NCBI GenBank assembly: GCA_910586125.1
Contig: CAJUHP010000006.1
Coordinates: 1 to 64,000, forward strand
Length of the DNA: 64,000 bases
Direction: 5' to 3'
From: an uncultured Lachnospiraceae bacterium
GTDB taxonomy: Bacteria; Bacillota; Clostridia; Lachnospirales; Lachnospiraceae
Under the pieces are notes generated by a model that did no database searches, was not told the origin of the DNA, and saw only the letters and a list, made by a program, of their open reading frames with translations. Below are positions 9,079 to 18,114 of this stretch, in pieces (position 1 is the stretch's first letter; each line of letters starts with the position of its first letter). A program made the position numbers and the translations under genes.

Positions 9079-9098
9079 TTGTCCGGTATACCGGACAA
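9079..9098. promoter_or_regulatory. Perfect 20-bp palindrome (operator candidate)
   Basis: The half-site TTGTCCGGTA is followed directly by its reverse complement. It lies between the S41-like gene start and the terminator of the flavoprotein gene. Its size and symmetry resemble TetR- or MarR-family operators, but no such regulator gene is in the window. Confidence 0.6.
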
Positions 9099-9103
9099 TT
9101 GTT

Positions 9104-9135
9104 AAAAAAGACTCCGCCCCCTTGAGAGCGAAGTC
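9104..9135 (-). terminator. Intrinsic terminator of the flavoprotein gene
   Basis: On the minus strand GACTTCGC (9135-9128) pairs with GCGGAGTC (9117-9110) with one G-U pair, then six T. Confidence 0.75.
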
Positions 9136-9211
9136 CTTTCTCTTATTTACCGCTCTTACGGACGCCGTCAAGCGGCTTTCTCATTCCGGCCGGTGTTTCC
9201 TTTTCATAATT

Positions 9212-11320
9212 CTACAATCCTGCCACAATCCTGCCCACCACATAGCCGTTGGTGCAGGCCATGCCGATGGAGTTGCCGGCGGACGGACAACTGTAGCCCA
9301 GACCATAGCGGCCTCCCAGACTGTTGCCTGCCGTGTACAATCCCTTGATCAGACTGTTGTCGTTGCGCAAGACATTCTGATTCTCATCGGTCATCAGGCC
9401 GCTCATTGTCACCATAGACGGGGTCGGGGCCGACTGCCGGATCGATCCCACCGTGGCAAAGAACGGAGCCGTCTCAATGGGGTTCATGGCGATGGCGCCC
9501 TTGCCGTAGTCGGAATCTACCCCTGCATGGCACATCTCATTGTAGCGGGCAATGCTTTCCAGCGCCGCCGTTTTCGCCGTATCGTCGTAACCGCACAGTG
9601 TCAGCAGATCCTCCAGCGTATCTGCCTTATACATGGTAGCGTGGCCCCGCTCCATGATCGTGCCGGTCAGAATCGTGATCTGGCCGTTCTCGTCCGGTTC
9701 ACTGTTCATACCCTCGGCCATGTCAGCCCAGAATTGAGGGCGTCCGAAATCCGGGCCGGAATGTTCCATCCCGGAACCGCAGGCGCTGTCAATCCAGTTT
9801 CCGTCCACAAGCATAACGGCGATGCCGGACTGCTGCAGATAGGTGGCGCGGTTGGTCGCCATGATATTTCCCTCGTTGCAGTAGCGTTTCCCCTTGGAAT
9901 TCAGCCACAGACAACTGTTTGTACCCCAAGGGCTGCCGACGCCGCCGCCCAAAATCATGGTGCCGCGGGGAGCCGGATCCACAAAGCCGCCGGCCCAGCA
10001 GCCCATCTTGACCGAGGAACCGTTGCGGCCTCCCATAAAGGAGAAAAAACTCTCCTTGGAACCGCCCAGCCGTTCGTTTTCCTCCATGTACTCATTCAGC
10101 AGCGCCCAGCACATATCGGCGTTGGCCGCATAGTCGCCGCCGCACAGGATCACACCCTTTGACGTGTTGTACTGAACCAGCTTGCCGTCCACTTTGGCGA
10201 TGATGCCTGTCACATCGCCGGTCTCATTCTGAACCAGTACCTGTGCGTCCGCATTAAAATAAATCTCTGCTCCCAGCGAAACCGCTTTGGCCAGGCAGGC
10301 GCTCTGGACGTAACGGATCGTGGAGTTGGCTGCCACGCCCTGAATCGGTTCCGCATTGTACTTGCCGGCAAAGGTCACGGTAGAAGCCCATGTTTTAGTT
10401 CCGGTGACAATCGGATAGTTGGTCAGATTCTCGCACTCGTATACATTTAGACCCTGACGAATCTTTTCTGCGTCCATCTGCGTCTGAATAAATAACTGCC
10501 CATTCTCCGTATTGTCATAAGTCAGCATGATTTCTTCCAGAGTATTGACGTTCGTCTCCAGCACAGTGCCTGCGATACCGTTCAGCGCAGCAAACGTTCC
10601 CTTGTCGGCGCACACCTCGCGTGCCACATCCAGCAAATTGTCAACCATGGGGCCGGAGTTCTGCACAAAGGTCCGGATCACATCCGGGTTGCAGCGGCCG
10701 CCGCTGCGCGTAACATACTCATTGACAATCTCGCCCAGGTCATATTCCGCAATTCCGTGTTCCTTTGCCAGACGGCTGTTGTAAGCCGCAATATCCTCAC
10801 CGTACCAATCAAACATGTCAGGGTCCTGACGCTCCAGGACCACCAGGCTTTTCGCTCCGCTCTGCATAGCCGAGAGCGCTGCATGGGTTCCGGCATGACC
10901 GGCACCAACGACCACGATTTCAACGTCAACGGTTTCCTCCGGCGTAAGCACCGGGGCTGTTCCCAGCCAGTCGCCGGGACCGGAATATCCCTTTACCCGG
11001 CCGTCCTCCGTCACGCCGGAAGTAAACGGCTCCACTGGGGCGCTGGCGCCTCCGGGACCTCCCGGGCCGCCGGGACCGCCCGGGCCTCCTTCACCGCCGG
11101 GAGCGCCTCCTTCTGCGCCGATGCCCGATGCCGACGTCTCGGACGCTGCTGAAGTTTCTGCCGCGGTCGTAGCCGGATCCGTGGTTCCGGGCGCCGTTGT
11201 CCCATCCGTCGCAGATGGCGCAGACGCGCAGGCTCCCAAAATACCGCTAAAAGCGGCGGTTGCCGCTCCGGCTGCCGCGCCCTTTAAAAAATCTCTGCGT
11301 GAAATCCCCTGTTTCTTCAT
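9212..11320 (-). CDS. Tat-exported FAD-dependent reductase (fumarate reductase flavoprotein type)
   Basis: A 702-residue extracytoplasmic flavoprotein. The N-terminus has a twin-arginine signal (SRRDFLKG, 7-14), a hydrophobic segment and a lipobox-like LGAC (about 28-31), then a Thr/Ala/Ser-rich linker and a Gly-Gly-Pro repeat (about 75-91). The FAD-binding region VEIVVVGAGHAGTHAA starts near 133 and the C-terminal TAGNSLGGRYGLGYSCPSAG is the family's closing FAD motif. The relatives are fumarate, urocanate and related enoate reductases of anaerobes; there is no FMN or heme domain here, so its electron donor must be another protein. It lies downstream of LytTR/GHKL genes. Confidence 0.88.
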   Translation of the reverse strand: MKKQGISRRDFLKGAAAGAATAAFSGILGACASAPSATDGTTAPGTTDPATTAAETSAASETSASGIGAEGGAPGGEGGPGGPGGPGGPGGASAPVEPFTSGVTEDGRVKGYSGPGDWLGTAPVLTPEETVDVEIVVVGAGHAGTHAALSAMQSGAKSLVVLERQDPDMFDWYGEDIAAYNSRLAKEHGIAEYDLGEIVNEYVTRSGGRCNPDVIRTFVQNSGPMVDNLLDVAREVCADKGTFAALNGIAGTVLETNVNTLEEIMLTYDNTENGQLFIQTQMDAEKIRQGLNVYECENLTNYPIVTGTKTWASTVTFAGKYNAEPIQGVAANSTIRYVQSACLAKAVSLGAEIYFNADAQVLVQNETGDVTGIIAKVDGKLVQYNTSKGVILCGGDYAANADMCWALLNEYMEENERLGGSKESFFSFMGGRNGSSVKMGCWAGGFVDPAPRGTMILGGGVGSPWGTNSCLWLNSKGKRYCNEGNIMATNRATYLQQSGIAVMLVDGNWIDSACGSGMEHSGPDFGRPQFWADMAEGMNSEPDENGQITILTGTIMERGHATMYKADTLEDLLTLCGYDDTAKTAALESIARYNEMCHAGVDSDYGKGAIAMNPIETAPFFATVGSIRQSAPTPSMVTMSGLMTDENQNVLRNDNSLIKGLYTAGNSLGGRYGLGYSCPSAGNSIGMACTNGYVVGRIVAGL

Positions 11321-11361
11321 AAACGAATAATCCCCTTTCTGCTGTACTTCTGCATGTTTTC

Positions 11362-11419
11362 ATTGTAGCGCAAAGCGGGGGAAAAGAAAATCCGTTTGGG
11401 ACAGGTGGGTTAAAATCCG
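11362..11419 (-). promoter_or_regulatory. Weak promoter plus direct repeats upstream of the flavoprotein gene
   Basis: On the minus strand a TACAAT -10 (11367-11362) has only a poor -35 (TTTTCT at 11390-11385). Two identical CGGATTTT repeats (11394-11387 and 11419-11412, period 25) overlap and precede the -35, as expected for activator binding. The adjacent LytTR regulator is the obvious candidate. Confidence 0.45.
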
Positions 11420-11421
11420 GT

Positions 11422-12747
11422 CTAACTGGGCATCTCCTCCGGCAGAGCGAGTAAAAGCGTCAGGACAAAGTGCCCGTTTTTCGTTTCTGTGTCCATCGCA
11501 CCCTGGTATTTCTCCACGGCTTGCCGTATCCCCTGCAGGCCATAGCCATGATTTTTTGCATCCGGCTTTGTGGTCAACAGACGGCCTTCTTCCCTGTAAA
11601 GCTTCTTTTTGCATGGATTTTCCACATGGATCACCAGAAATCCCTGCACAGAACCGGCTTTCAGCAGGATCCGCCGACTCCCTGATTCCTCTTTCTCGCA
11701 GCTTTCAATAGCATTGTCCAGGGCGTTGCCGAAAATGGTGCAGAGATCGGCGGCCTCCAGCATTTTCAGAGCTTGACCGTCCACAGCAGGAATCAGACAT
11801 ATTCCCTTCTTTCTGCATATCTCGGCCTTATCGCTCAGTATGATGTCCATCAACTGATTTCCCGTGCGGAAAAACGTCTCATACGGTTTGATCTCCTGCC
11901 GCAGAGACGCCACATATTCATGGATAGCTTCCACGTCCTCCATCCCCAAAATCGCCACAAGCTGATGCCGCATATCATGATATTTTTGATTGACCAGATT
12001 CACGGTCTCCTTGCGCGTCTCATACTGTTCATGCTGCCGCCTCATCATATGCTGCATTATAAGCAGTTCGCTGCGCTGTATATGATAATTGACAATTTTC
12101 TCGTTTCCGATCACCAGAATCAGAGAAATTCCCCCGGTCAGCGCCAGAAACAAAAGACTGGCATAACCGATCTCATCATTGCCCAGCGGCAGCCAGAATC
12201 CCAAATCCCGCATATACAAAAAAGGAAGCACCGCCGCGCCGTTCAGAAACAACTGCAGATTGTCCGGCCGGCGGCTGCGGTCTTTATTCAGGAAGCGGCG
12301 GATTCCCGCCAAAACAGCTAGGCGCAGGACAAAGCTAACCAAAAGATACAGCAGAGCCGGCCCTGCCTCTGTATTGCCGCTGACGTCAATTCCCCAGTTA
12401 CGCAGCATCACAACAAATATGGTCAAATCACAGACATCTGCCGGAATATCAAAAATCACCAGATAGTAAAAACTCAGACGCCAGTTGATTTTCAGTCCCC
12501 AGATCAGAACTACGTAATAAAAAGCAGCCATAGAAAAAATATTCAGATAGGAGCCCATACCGCTTTCTTTTGCAGCCATTCGATGGGTACGAAGAAACAG
12601 ACCAGATAGAAGCAGAAACAAACAAAGAAGGAGCCTCTTTACCGGCTCCTTTTTCTGCTCTTCCCGCTGCAGGCCATACACCAGATAGCGCAACAGAAAA
12701 AGTTCCATAGCGGTCAGTCCCACCGGGATCAACCATGACACAGTCAT
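11422..12747 (-). CDS. GHKL sensor histidine kinase (AgrC/quorum-sensing type)
   Basis: A 441-residue kinase. Residues 1-220 hold about six membrane segments; the DHp helix has KYHDMRHQL with the probable phospho-acceptor His257; the C-terminus is a GHKL ATPase with the N-box FGNALDNAIESC and the G-box HGYGLQGIRQAV. The ATG overlaps the stop of the LytTR regulator by 4 bases, so the two form one two-component system. Its ligand could be a peptide or a small molecule; no AgrD-like precursor gene was found nearby. The flavoprotein gene 100 bases downstream is a likely target. Confidence 0.9.
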   Translation of the reverse strand: MTVSWLIPVGLTAMELFLLRYLVYGLQREEQKKEPVKRLLLCLFLLLSGLFLRTHRMAAKESGMGSYLNIFSMAAFYYVVLIWGLKINWRLSFYYLVIFDIPADVCDLTIFVVMLRNWGIDVSGNTEAGPALLYLLVSFVLRLAVLAGIRRFLNKDRSRRPDNLQLFLNGAAVLPFLYMRDLGFWLPLGNDEIGYASLLFLALTGGISLILVIGNEKIVNYHIQRSELLIMQHMMRRQHEQYETRKETVNLVNQKYHDMRHQLVAILGMEDVEAIHEYVASLRQEIKPYETFFRTGNQLMDIILSDKAEICRKKGICLIPAVDGQALKMLEAADLCTIFGNALDNAIESCEKEESGSRRILLKAGSVQGFLVIHVENPCKKKLYREEGRLLTTKPDAKNHGYGLQGIRQAVEKYQGAMDTETKNGHFVLTLLLALPEEMPS

Positions 12748-13454
12748 CCGAATCTCTCCTTTACATATGCCGTCATAGCCTGCATAAACTCCTTCTTGCG
12801 GTGTTTACTCAGAGGAATCCTGACGCCGCCTGCCACAATATCGCTGCCGGCAATGCGCTCCACCAGGCGAAGGTTGACCAAAAATGCGCTGTGACAGCGA
12901 AAAAAACAGCCTGGCAGCCGTTCTTCTATAGCCTGAAGTGTTTCATTGCAGAGGATCGTTTCTCCCTGCACCATGTGAACCATCAGTTTGCGGTCGTAGG
13001 TTTCAATGTAACAGATTTCAGCCGCCTTCAGAACAAACCTCTCTTTTATTCCCCGCAGGGAAACTACCGCCGGCGTTTTTTTCTCCAAACGCTTTAACGC
13101 CTTGTCCACTGTACGGGCCACCGCTGTCTCATCCACCGGCTTCAGCAGATAATCCAGCGCGTTGACCGAATATCCTTCGATGGCGTACTGTGCCATATTG
13201 GTGATGTAGATAATCGGTACGTCCTCATCATACCGGCGGATCTCTTTTGCTGCCTGAATTCCGTTCATTCCATCCATCTGAATGTCCAGAAAAAGAATAT
13301 CCAGATTTCTTGGAGCATCCTCAACCAGTTTAAGCCCATCTTTATACAGCACAAAAGATGCATCCCGTCCGCAGGCGTTCAACCGTTTTAGAATATATTG
13401 TTTTAACCGCTCCCGTTCCGGCGCTTCATCGTCCACAATGGCTATTCGCAGCAC
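12744..13454 (-). CDS. LytTR-family response regulator
   Basis: A 236-residue regulator: receiver domain (1-120) with acidic pocket Asp8/Asp9, phospho-acceptor Asp57 in FLDIQMDGMNG, and the YxLKP lysine in YLLKPVDE; then a LytTR DNA-binding domain (about 135-236) with the typical IxYIETYDRK and FFRCHSAFLVNL segments. It is translationally coupled to the GHKL kinase (4-base overlap) and begins 37 bases after the hybrid kinase stop, so all may be one transcript. LytTR proteins bind direct repeats, which occur upstream of the flavoprotein gene. Confidence 0.93.
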   Translation of the reverse strand: MLRIAIVDDEAPERERLKQYILKRLNACGRDASFVLYKDGLKLVEDAPRNLDILFLDIQMDGMNGIQAAKEIRRYDEDVPIIYITNMAQYAIEGYSVNALDYLLKPVDETAVARTVDKALKRLEKKTPAVVSLRGIKERFVLKAAEICYIETYDRKLMVHMVQGETILCNETLQAIEERLPGCFFRCHSAFLVNLRLVERIAGSDIVAGGVRIPLSKHRKKEFMQAMTAYVKERFG

Positions 13455-13491
13455 AGATCTTCTCCTCCTCCAGAACAGAGCCAGCCTGCTT

Positions 13492-16032
13492 TTAATGAAG
13501 ATATTTCTTTAACTGCTGCATCAGAAGACGCAGATCAATCGGTTTGGCAATATGCGCGTTCATTCCGCACTCAAGACAGCGCTTGATATCGTCGGAAAAG
13601 GCGTCGGCCGTCATGGCAATGATCGGCAGCCCGGCGTCCTCCCGTTTCAGGGCCCGGATTCTCTTGGCCGCCTCATAACCGGTCATGACCGGCATACGGA
13701 TATCCATCAGAATCACATCATAGAAATTCAGTCCTGATTGCTCAAACATCTCCACACAGATCTGGCCGTTCTCCGCCCGATCCAGTTCAAAGCCTGCCTC
13801 CGAGAGAAGTTCTTCCGCGATCTCCCAATTCAGATCGTTGTCCTCCGCCAGCAGAATTCTCTTGCCGGCAAACTGTCTGGAGTCGTTCCCAGTATTCTCC
13901 GTCTCTTTGACGCTGCCCCCGGCAAACTGACTCAACTCCAAATATAGATTGGATTTAAACAGCGGCTTGGAAATAAAGCCGTGTACGCCGGCTTCACGGG
14001 CTTCCTCCTCGATATCGCTCCAGTCATACGCGGAGATAATGAAAATCGGGATCGCGTCCCCGACGCGCCTGCGGATCTCTCTGGTCGTCTCCAGACCGTT
14101 CATCTCCGGCATCTTCCAGTCCAGAAGAACAAAATGATAGTCATCCCGCTCCTTGTGGCGCTTCTCCACCATCTGTACCGCGGTTCTCCCGTTCAGAGCC
14201 GATTCCGCCTGAATTCCGATCTCCTTTAACACTTCCACGGCGCTCAGACACAGATCCTCATTGTTGTCTACCACCAAAATATGCCAGGAAGGAAGAATCA
14301 TATCTTCCATCGCCACCGGTGATTTTTCCAGATCCAGAATCACATGAAATTCCGTTCCCCTGCCCAGTTCGCTCTGCAGCTCGATGGTTCCGCCCATAGC
14401 GTCCACGATATGCTTCGTGATCGCCATACCGAGCCCGGTTCCCTCGATCTTTTGAACCTGCGCGTTTTTCTCTCGCGTAAAGGTGTCGAAAATCGTCTCC
14501 TGGAATTCCGGCGTCATTCCGATTCCGGTGTCCTTTACGCGGAAATGACAGCGCACAAAATTTTCGCCTTTCGGTGATGTTTCCTGGTTTAGATATACGT
14601 TCACCGTTCCGTTCTCCGGCGTGAACTTGATCGCATTGGACAGAAGGTTTAAAAGAATCTGATTCAGACGAACGCTGTCGCAGTACACCGTCTCTGCTTC
14701 GATCCTCTGAATAAAAATATCAAAATGCTGCTGCCGGCTCTTCACCTGAGGCTGGACAATATTCACGATACTGTCCATGGTATCCCGCAGGGAAAGCTGG
14801 TCCATATTCAGTGTCAGCTTACCGCTCTCGATCTTGGACATATCCAGCACATCGTTAATCAGGCCCAGGAGATGCTTGCTGGATAAGGAAATCTTCTTCA
14901 GACAGTCCTTCACCCGCGCGCTGTCGTTGATGTTGGTGACGGCGATCGCCGTCATGCCCACGATACCGTTCATCGGCGTGCGGATATCATGGCTCATGTT
15001 GGAGAGAAATTCGCTCTTTGCCTTATTGGCCCGCAGCGCCTCCTGCTGCGCCTGGTACAACTGCCCCATCTGCTGTCTGGACATCCAGAAATAAAAGGCA
15101 AAAATAACCAGAAATCCCAACAGCAAAAGGCCGCAGGAACTGAACACAATCATGATGCGCTGTCCGTTTAAATGGTTGATGGCATCATCCAGCGTTCCGT
15201 AGGGCATAACGCTGACCAGATACCATTCGGAACCAGACAGTTCCCTGCAGTACAGATGCCGGTGCGCGTCATCCACAAGAAGCAGCGTGGAATAATTGTC
15301 ATGTTTGATCATGGCTTCCTGCAGTTCATTTGCATATTCGTCCGGCAGCTTTCCGTTAAATTCTGCCGTGATCTCTTTGATTCTCTCAAAGTAACTGTCA
15401 CGAAATGCTTCTCCGTTGCGGATAACATAGCTCCCGTCTTTCCGGATAATATGGGAATATACCAGTGAATTTTTCCCCTCCAGAACCATCGCCTGGTTCA
15501 GATAATCCATCGGCAGCCCCGCCACTAAAGCCGCGCTTTTTCTGCCGCTGCTCATGGGATACTCGGCGTTCACAACCAACAGAAACAGCTTCTCCCCGGA
15601 GGCGCTGTAGGCGCTGGAGATTTTTTGGTTGTCATCCACGACCGCATCCAGAAATTCCACTTCATCGATCAATTCAATCGGCTCGCCGTAGACTGTCTCG
15701 CACTCGCCGTCCTGCGTATATAAGCCCAGATAAGAAAGTTCTCGAACGGACGCGCTCACCGCCAGTTCCTCCCTCGTCTGCTCGCTGTACTCTTCTGTCG
15801 GCGGTGTGCGCCGCACAATGGCTTCCACCTGATCAAACCGCGATTCCGTAATGGAGATAAATTTCTGTTCCAGTTGATTGCTTACTTCCGCCATATACAG
15901 CTCGCCAATCTCCCGAATCGCATCCTCGCTTTTCTGATCCATCAAAATGGCAACTCTGGCAAAGATACCAATGCATAAAAGAATCATGCCAATCAGGCTG
16001 ATTATCAGAAATTTCTTCATCTTTGTCATCAT
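13492..16032 (-). CDS. Hybrid sensor histidine kinase with two receiver domains
   Basis: An 846-residue membrane kinase: TM1 near the N-terminus, an extracytoplasmic sensor of about 270 residues (Cache-like by size and pattern), TM2, then a coiled linker, HisKA with SNMSHDIRTPMNG, HATPase_c with DTGIGM and GTGLGMAI, a first receiver (FVLLDWKMPEMNG; its acidic pocket reads DNNED) and a second receiver (LLAEDND, VILMDIRMPVMTG). The ATG at 16032 is chosen over a GTG 15 bases earlier because GGGGAG lies 7 bases before it. No histidine phosphotransfer gene is adjacent, so the partner is unknown; the LytTR system directly downstream suggests joint control. Confidence 0.92.
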   Translation of the reverse strand: MMTKMKKFLIISLIGMILLCIGIFARVAILMDQKSEDAIREIGELYMAEVSNQLEQKFISITESRFDQVEAIVRRTPPTEEYSEQTREELAVSASVRELSYLGLYTQDGECETVYGEPIELIDEVEFLDAVVDDNQKISSAYSASGEKLFLLVVNAEYPMSSGRKSAALVAGLPMDYLNQAMVLEGKNSLVYSHIIRKDGSYVIRNGEAFRDSYFERIKEITAEFNGKLPDEYANELQEAMIKHDNYSTLLLVDDAHRHLYCRELSGSEWYLVSVMPYGTLDDAINHLNGQRIMIVFSSCGLLLLGFLVIFAFYFWMSRQQMGQLYQAQQEALRANKAKSEFLSNMSHDIRTPMNGIVGMTAIAVTNINDSARVKDCLKKISLSSKHLLGLINDVLDMSKIESGKLTLNMDQLSLRDTMDSIVNIVQPQVKSRQQHFDIFIQRIEAETVYCDSVRLNQILLNLLSNAIKFTPENGTVNVYLNQETSPKGENFVRCHFRVKDTGIGMTPEFQETIFDTFTREKNAQVQKIEGTGLGMAITKHIVDAMGGTIELQSELGRGTEFHVILDLEKSPVAMEDMILPSWHILVVDNNEDLCLSAVEVLKEIGIQAESALNGRTAVQMVEKRHKERDDYHFVLLDWKMPEMNGLETTREIRRRVGDAIPIFIISAYDWSDIEEEAREAGVHGFISKPLFKSNLYLELSQFAGGSVKETENTGNDSRQFAGKRILLAEDNDLNWEIAEELLSEAGFELDRAENGQICVEMFEQSGLNFYDVILMDIRMPVMTGYEAAKRIRALKREDAGLPIIAMTADAFSDDIKRCLECGMNAHIAKPIDLRLLMQQLKKYLH

Positions 16033-16145
16033 GTATTGACTCCCCACAAATCTGTATTTCTGGAATTTATTATACCATCATCCCTTCGGGAAAGGCAAGC
16101 AGTTTCTAAACGGGCCCAAAACAAATGGCAAAACGCAAAAAGGAT

Positions 16146-16174
16146 TTGTTTTCCATCCGAATTTTGTATATAAT
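16146..16174 (+). promoter_or_regulatory. Promoter of the YihY-family gene
   Basis: TTGTTT (16146-16151), 17 bases, TATAAT (16169-16174). Confidence 0.7.
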
Positions 16175-16229
16175 AGGAACAGACGCCAAAAAACCGGCTT
16201 CTTAAAACATTCGTCCGTTGAGGTATTTT

Positions 16230-17096
16230 ATGAAAACGATCCGCAAAATCATTTTTACCATCCTGCCGTTTACGCAGCAGATCTCCAAAGACCGGGTTTC
16301 CGTGTACGCGGCACAGGCCGCTTTCTTTATTATTATCTCGGCTGTACCTCTGGTTATGCTGATTCTGTCTCTGCTGCAGTTTATCATGCCGATGACCCAG
16401 TCTCAGCTCAGTAAGCTGGCCATGGATGTCATCCCGCTTTCCATGCGTTCCTATGTGGTCCGCATCATCGACGAGCTTTATACGCAGACCTCCGTTCCCC
16501 TGATCTCCATCACCGCTCTCTCCTCTCTCTGGGCCGCTTCCCGCAGCATCTACGCGCTGACCCGCGGCCTCAACGAGGTCTATAAGACCTCGGAAACCCG
16601 CAATTATTTTGAACTGCGGGTCGGCGCAATCTTTTATACGCTGATGCTGATCATCCTGCTGATTTTCTCCCTGCTGATCCTGGTTTTCGGCAATAAAATC
16701 CAGCTCCTCATCGAAAATGCCGTGCCGTTTCTGGCTGAATTTTCAGCCTACCTGATCAGTATCCGCACGCTGTTGTCCATCTCTCTGATGACGTTTTGCT
16801 TTGCCCTGATGTACAAGATTCTGCCCAATACAAAAAGCCACTTCCGCAACCAACTTCCGGGAGCTTTGTTTGCCTCGCTGGGATGGATGATCTTTTCCCT
16901 GGTCTATTCCATCTATATCGACAACTTTTCCAATTTTTCCTATACCTACGGAAGTCTGGCGGCCATCGTATTTATGATGCTATGGCTGTACTCCTGCATG
17001 AACATCTTGTTGATCGGCGCAGAAATCAATATCTGGCTGTTTGACCGCCCCCGCTATGTCAGCAGCATCTCCTCGCTCTCCTCCAAAAAACCGTGA
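16230..17096 (+). CDS. YihY/BrkB-family inner membrane protein
   Basis: A 288-residue polytopic protein with about six membrane segments. The family signature is clear: AAQAAFFIIISAVPL after a short cytoplasmic N-terminus, SLWAASRSIYALTRGLNEVY in the middle, and FSYTYGSLAAIVFMMLWLY near the C-terminus ending in a GAEIN motif. The family was once thought to be RNase BN and is now of unresolved membrane function. ATG at 16230 follows TTGAGG by 6 bases; the in-frame TTG at 16218 is rejected. Confidence 0.9.
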   Translation: MKTIRKIIFTILPFTQQISKDRVSVYAAQAAFFIIISAVPLVMLILSLLQFIMPMTQSQLSKLAMDVIPLSMRSYVVRIIDELYTQTSVPLISITALSSLWAASRSIYALTRGLNEVYKTSETRNYFELRVGAIFYTLMLIILLIFSLLILVFGNKIQLLIENAVPFLAEFSAYLISIRTLLSISLMTFCFALMYKILPNTKSHFRNQLPGALFASLGWMIFSLVYSIYIDNFSNFSYTYGSLAAIVFMMLWLYSCMNILLIGAEINIWLFDRPRYVSSISSLSSKKP

Positions 17097-17120
17097 GCCT
17101 TTAGCCGCAGCGGATACAGG

Positions 17121-18110
17121 CTACTGAAGAAGCAGATCAATGAGCTGCGGCACCTTCAAACCGTGAAAATACGGTTCCAGATCTAAGCCGTAAAGAGCAG
17201 CCTCCAGGCTGCTTAAATTCAGCGGACAGCCCCGCAGCCTGTCCGTCAAGTCATCGAAAGAAGCACTCCCAAAAAAATCACCGCAGAATGCGATCTGGTG
17301 CAGACAGCCTTCTCTTGTCTCCAGAATCGCCTGAATTTTTCCGCACCCTTCAAAACGCCTCTCCTTTTTCAGACAGCCGCGAAAGGAAGGTCCGTAATTC
17401 CATTCCGGGCGGTCGTAGCGCGCCGCCTGAATTTCTCTGACTCGCAAAAGTTCCTTTTCGGTAAAACAATAGGAGCGAAAAGAAAATTCTTCCTTAAGAA
17501 GCTGCAAGAGCTGTCCCCAAAACTGGGAAAGTGTTAAATCTTCCCTCAGATGCGGGCGAATATTGGTCACGCGGCTTCTCACTGACCGGATTCCCTTGGA
17601 CGAAAGTTTGTCCTCCTGCACATGTAAGCAATGGGACAGCACGGACAAATCCGAGTCGAACAGAAGCGTCCCATGGTGCAGAATCCGTCCTCCCCGGATA
17701 TACTGCGAACTCCCGGAAAACTTACAGCCAGCTATCGTCATATCATTGCGGCCATTGCAGAAAGCTTCTGCGCCCAACCGGGAAAGAACTTTTAAAATCG
17801 GGCGGTTAAAAGCATGCAAATCCATCTGAGAAGCATTTCCGGCTGCGGTGATAAAGGTAAAATTCAAGTTTCCCAGATCATGATAAACCGCGCCGCCGCC
17901 GGACAGACGGCGGACGACGCGGATGCTATGTTCACGCACATAATTCGAGTCAATTTCCTCGGCCGTGTTCTGATTTTTTCCGACAATCACGGCATTGTCG
18001 TTCTGCCACAGCATAAAATATTCCTGGCTGCGGTCCATATCGTCAAAAACAAACTGCTCCAGCGCCAGATTAAAAGCCGGATCGACGCTGGGAGATTCCA
18101 GATATATCAT
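17121..18110 (-). CDS. lplA: Lipoate-protein ligase A
   Basis: A 329-residue enzyme that activates lipoate with ATP and attaches it to lipoyl domains or GcvH. The catalytic domain shows FNLALEQFVF, VVRRLSGGGAVYHDLGNLNFTFI (lipoyl-AMP loop) and GCKFSGSSQYI with the conserved lysine, followed by HHGTLLFD. Residues 245-329 are the accessory C-terminal domain of the LplA type. No lipoate-dependent complex gene is in the window. It follows the zinc-ribbon protein gene by only 4 bases and is probably cotranscribed with it. Confidence 0.93.
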   Translation of the reverse strand: MIYLESPSVDPAFNLALEQFVFDDMDRSQEYFMLWQNDNAVIVGKNQNTAEEIDSNYVREHSIRVVRRLSGGGAVYHDLGNLNFTFITAAGNASQMDLHAFNRPILKVLSRLGAEAFCNGRNDMTIAGCKFSGSSQYIRGGRILHHGTLLFDSDLSVLSHCLHVQEDKLSSKGIRSVRSRVTNIRPHLREDLTLSQFWGQLLQLLKEEFSFRSYCFTEKELLRVREIQAARYDRPEWNYGPSFRGCLKKERRFEGCGKIQAILETREGCLHQIAFCGDFFGSASFDDLTDRLRGCPLNLSSLEAALYGLDLEPYFHGLKVPQLIDLLLQ

Positions 18111-18114
18111 ACTG

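Noticed and set aside
9122..10162. Plus-strand frame of 346 codons opposite the flavoprotein
   Set aside because: Begins inside the flavoprotein terminator and mirrors FAD-enzyme codons; not a gene.
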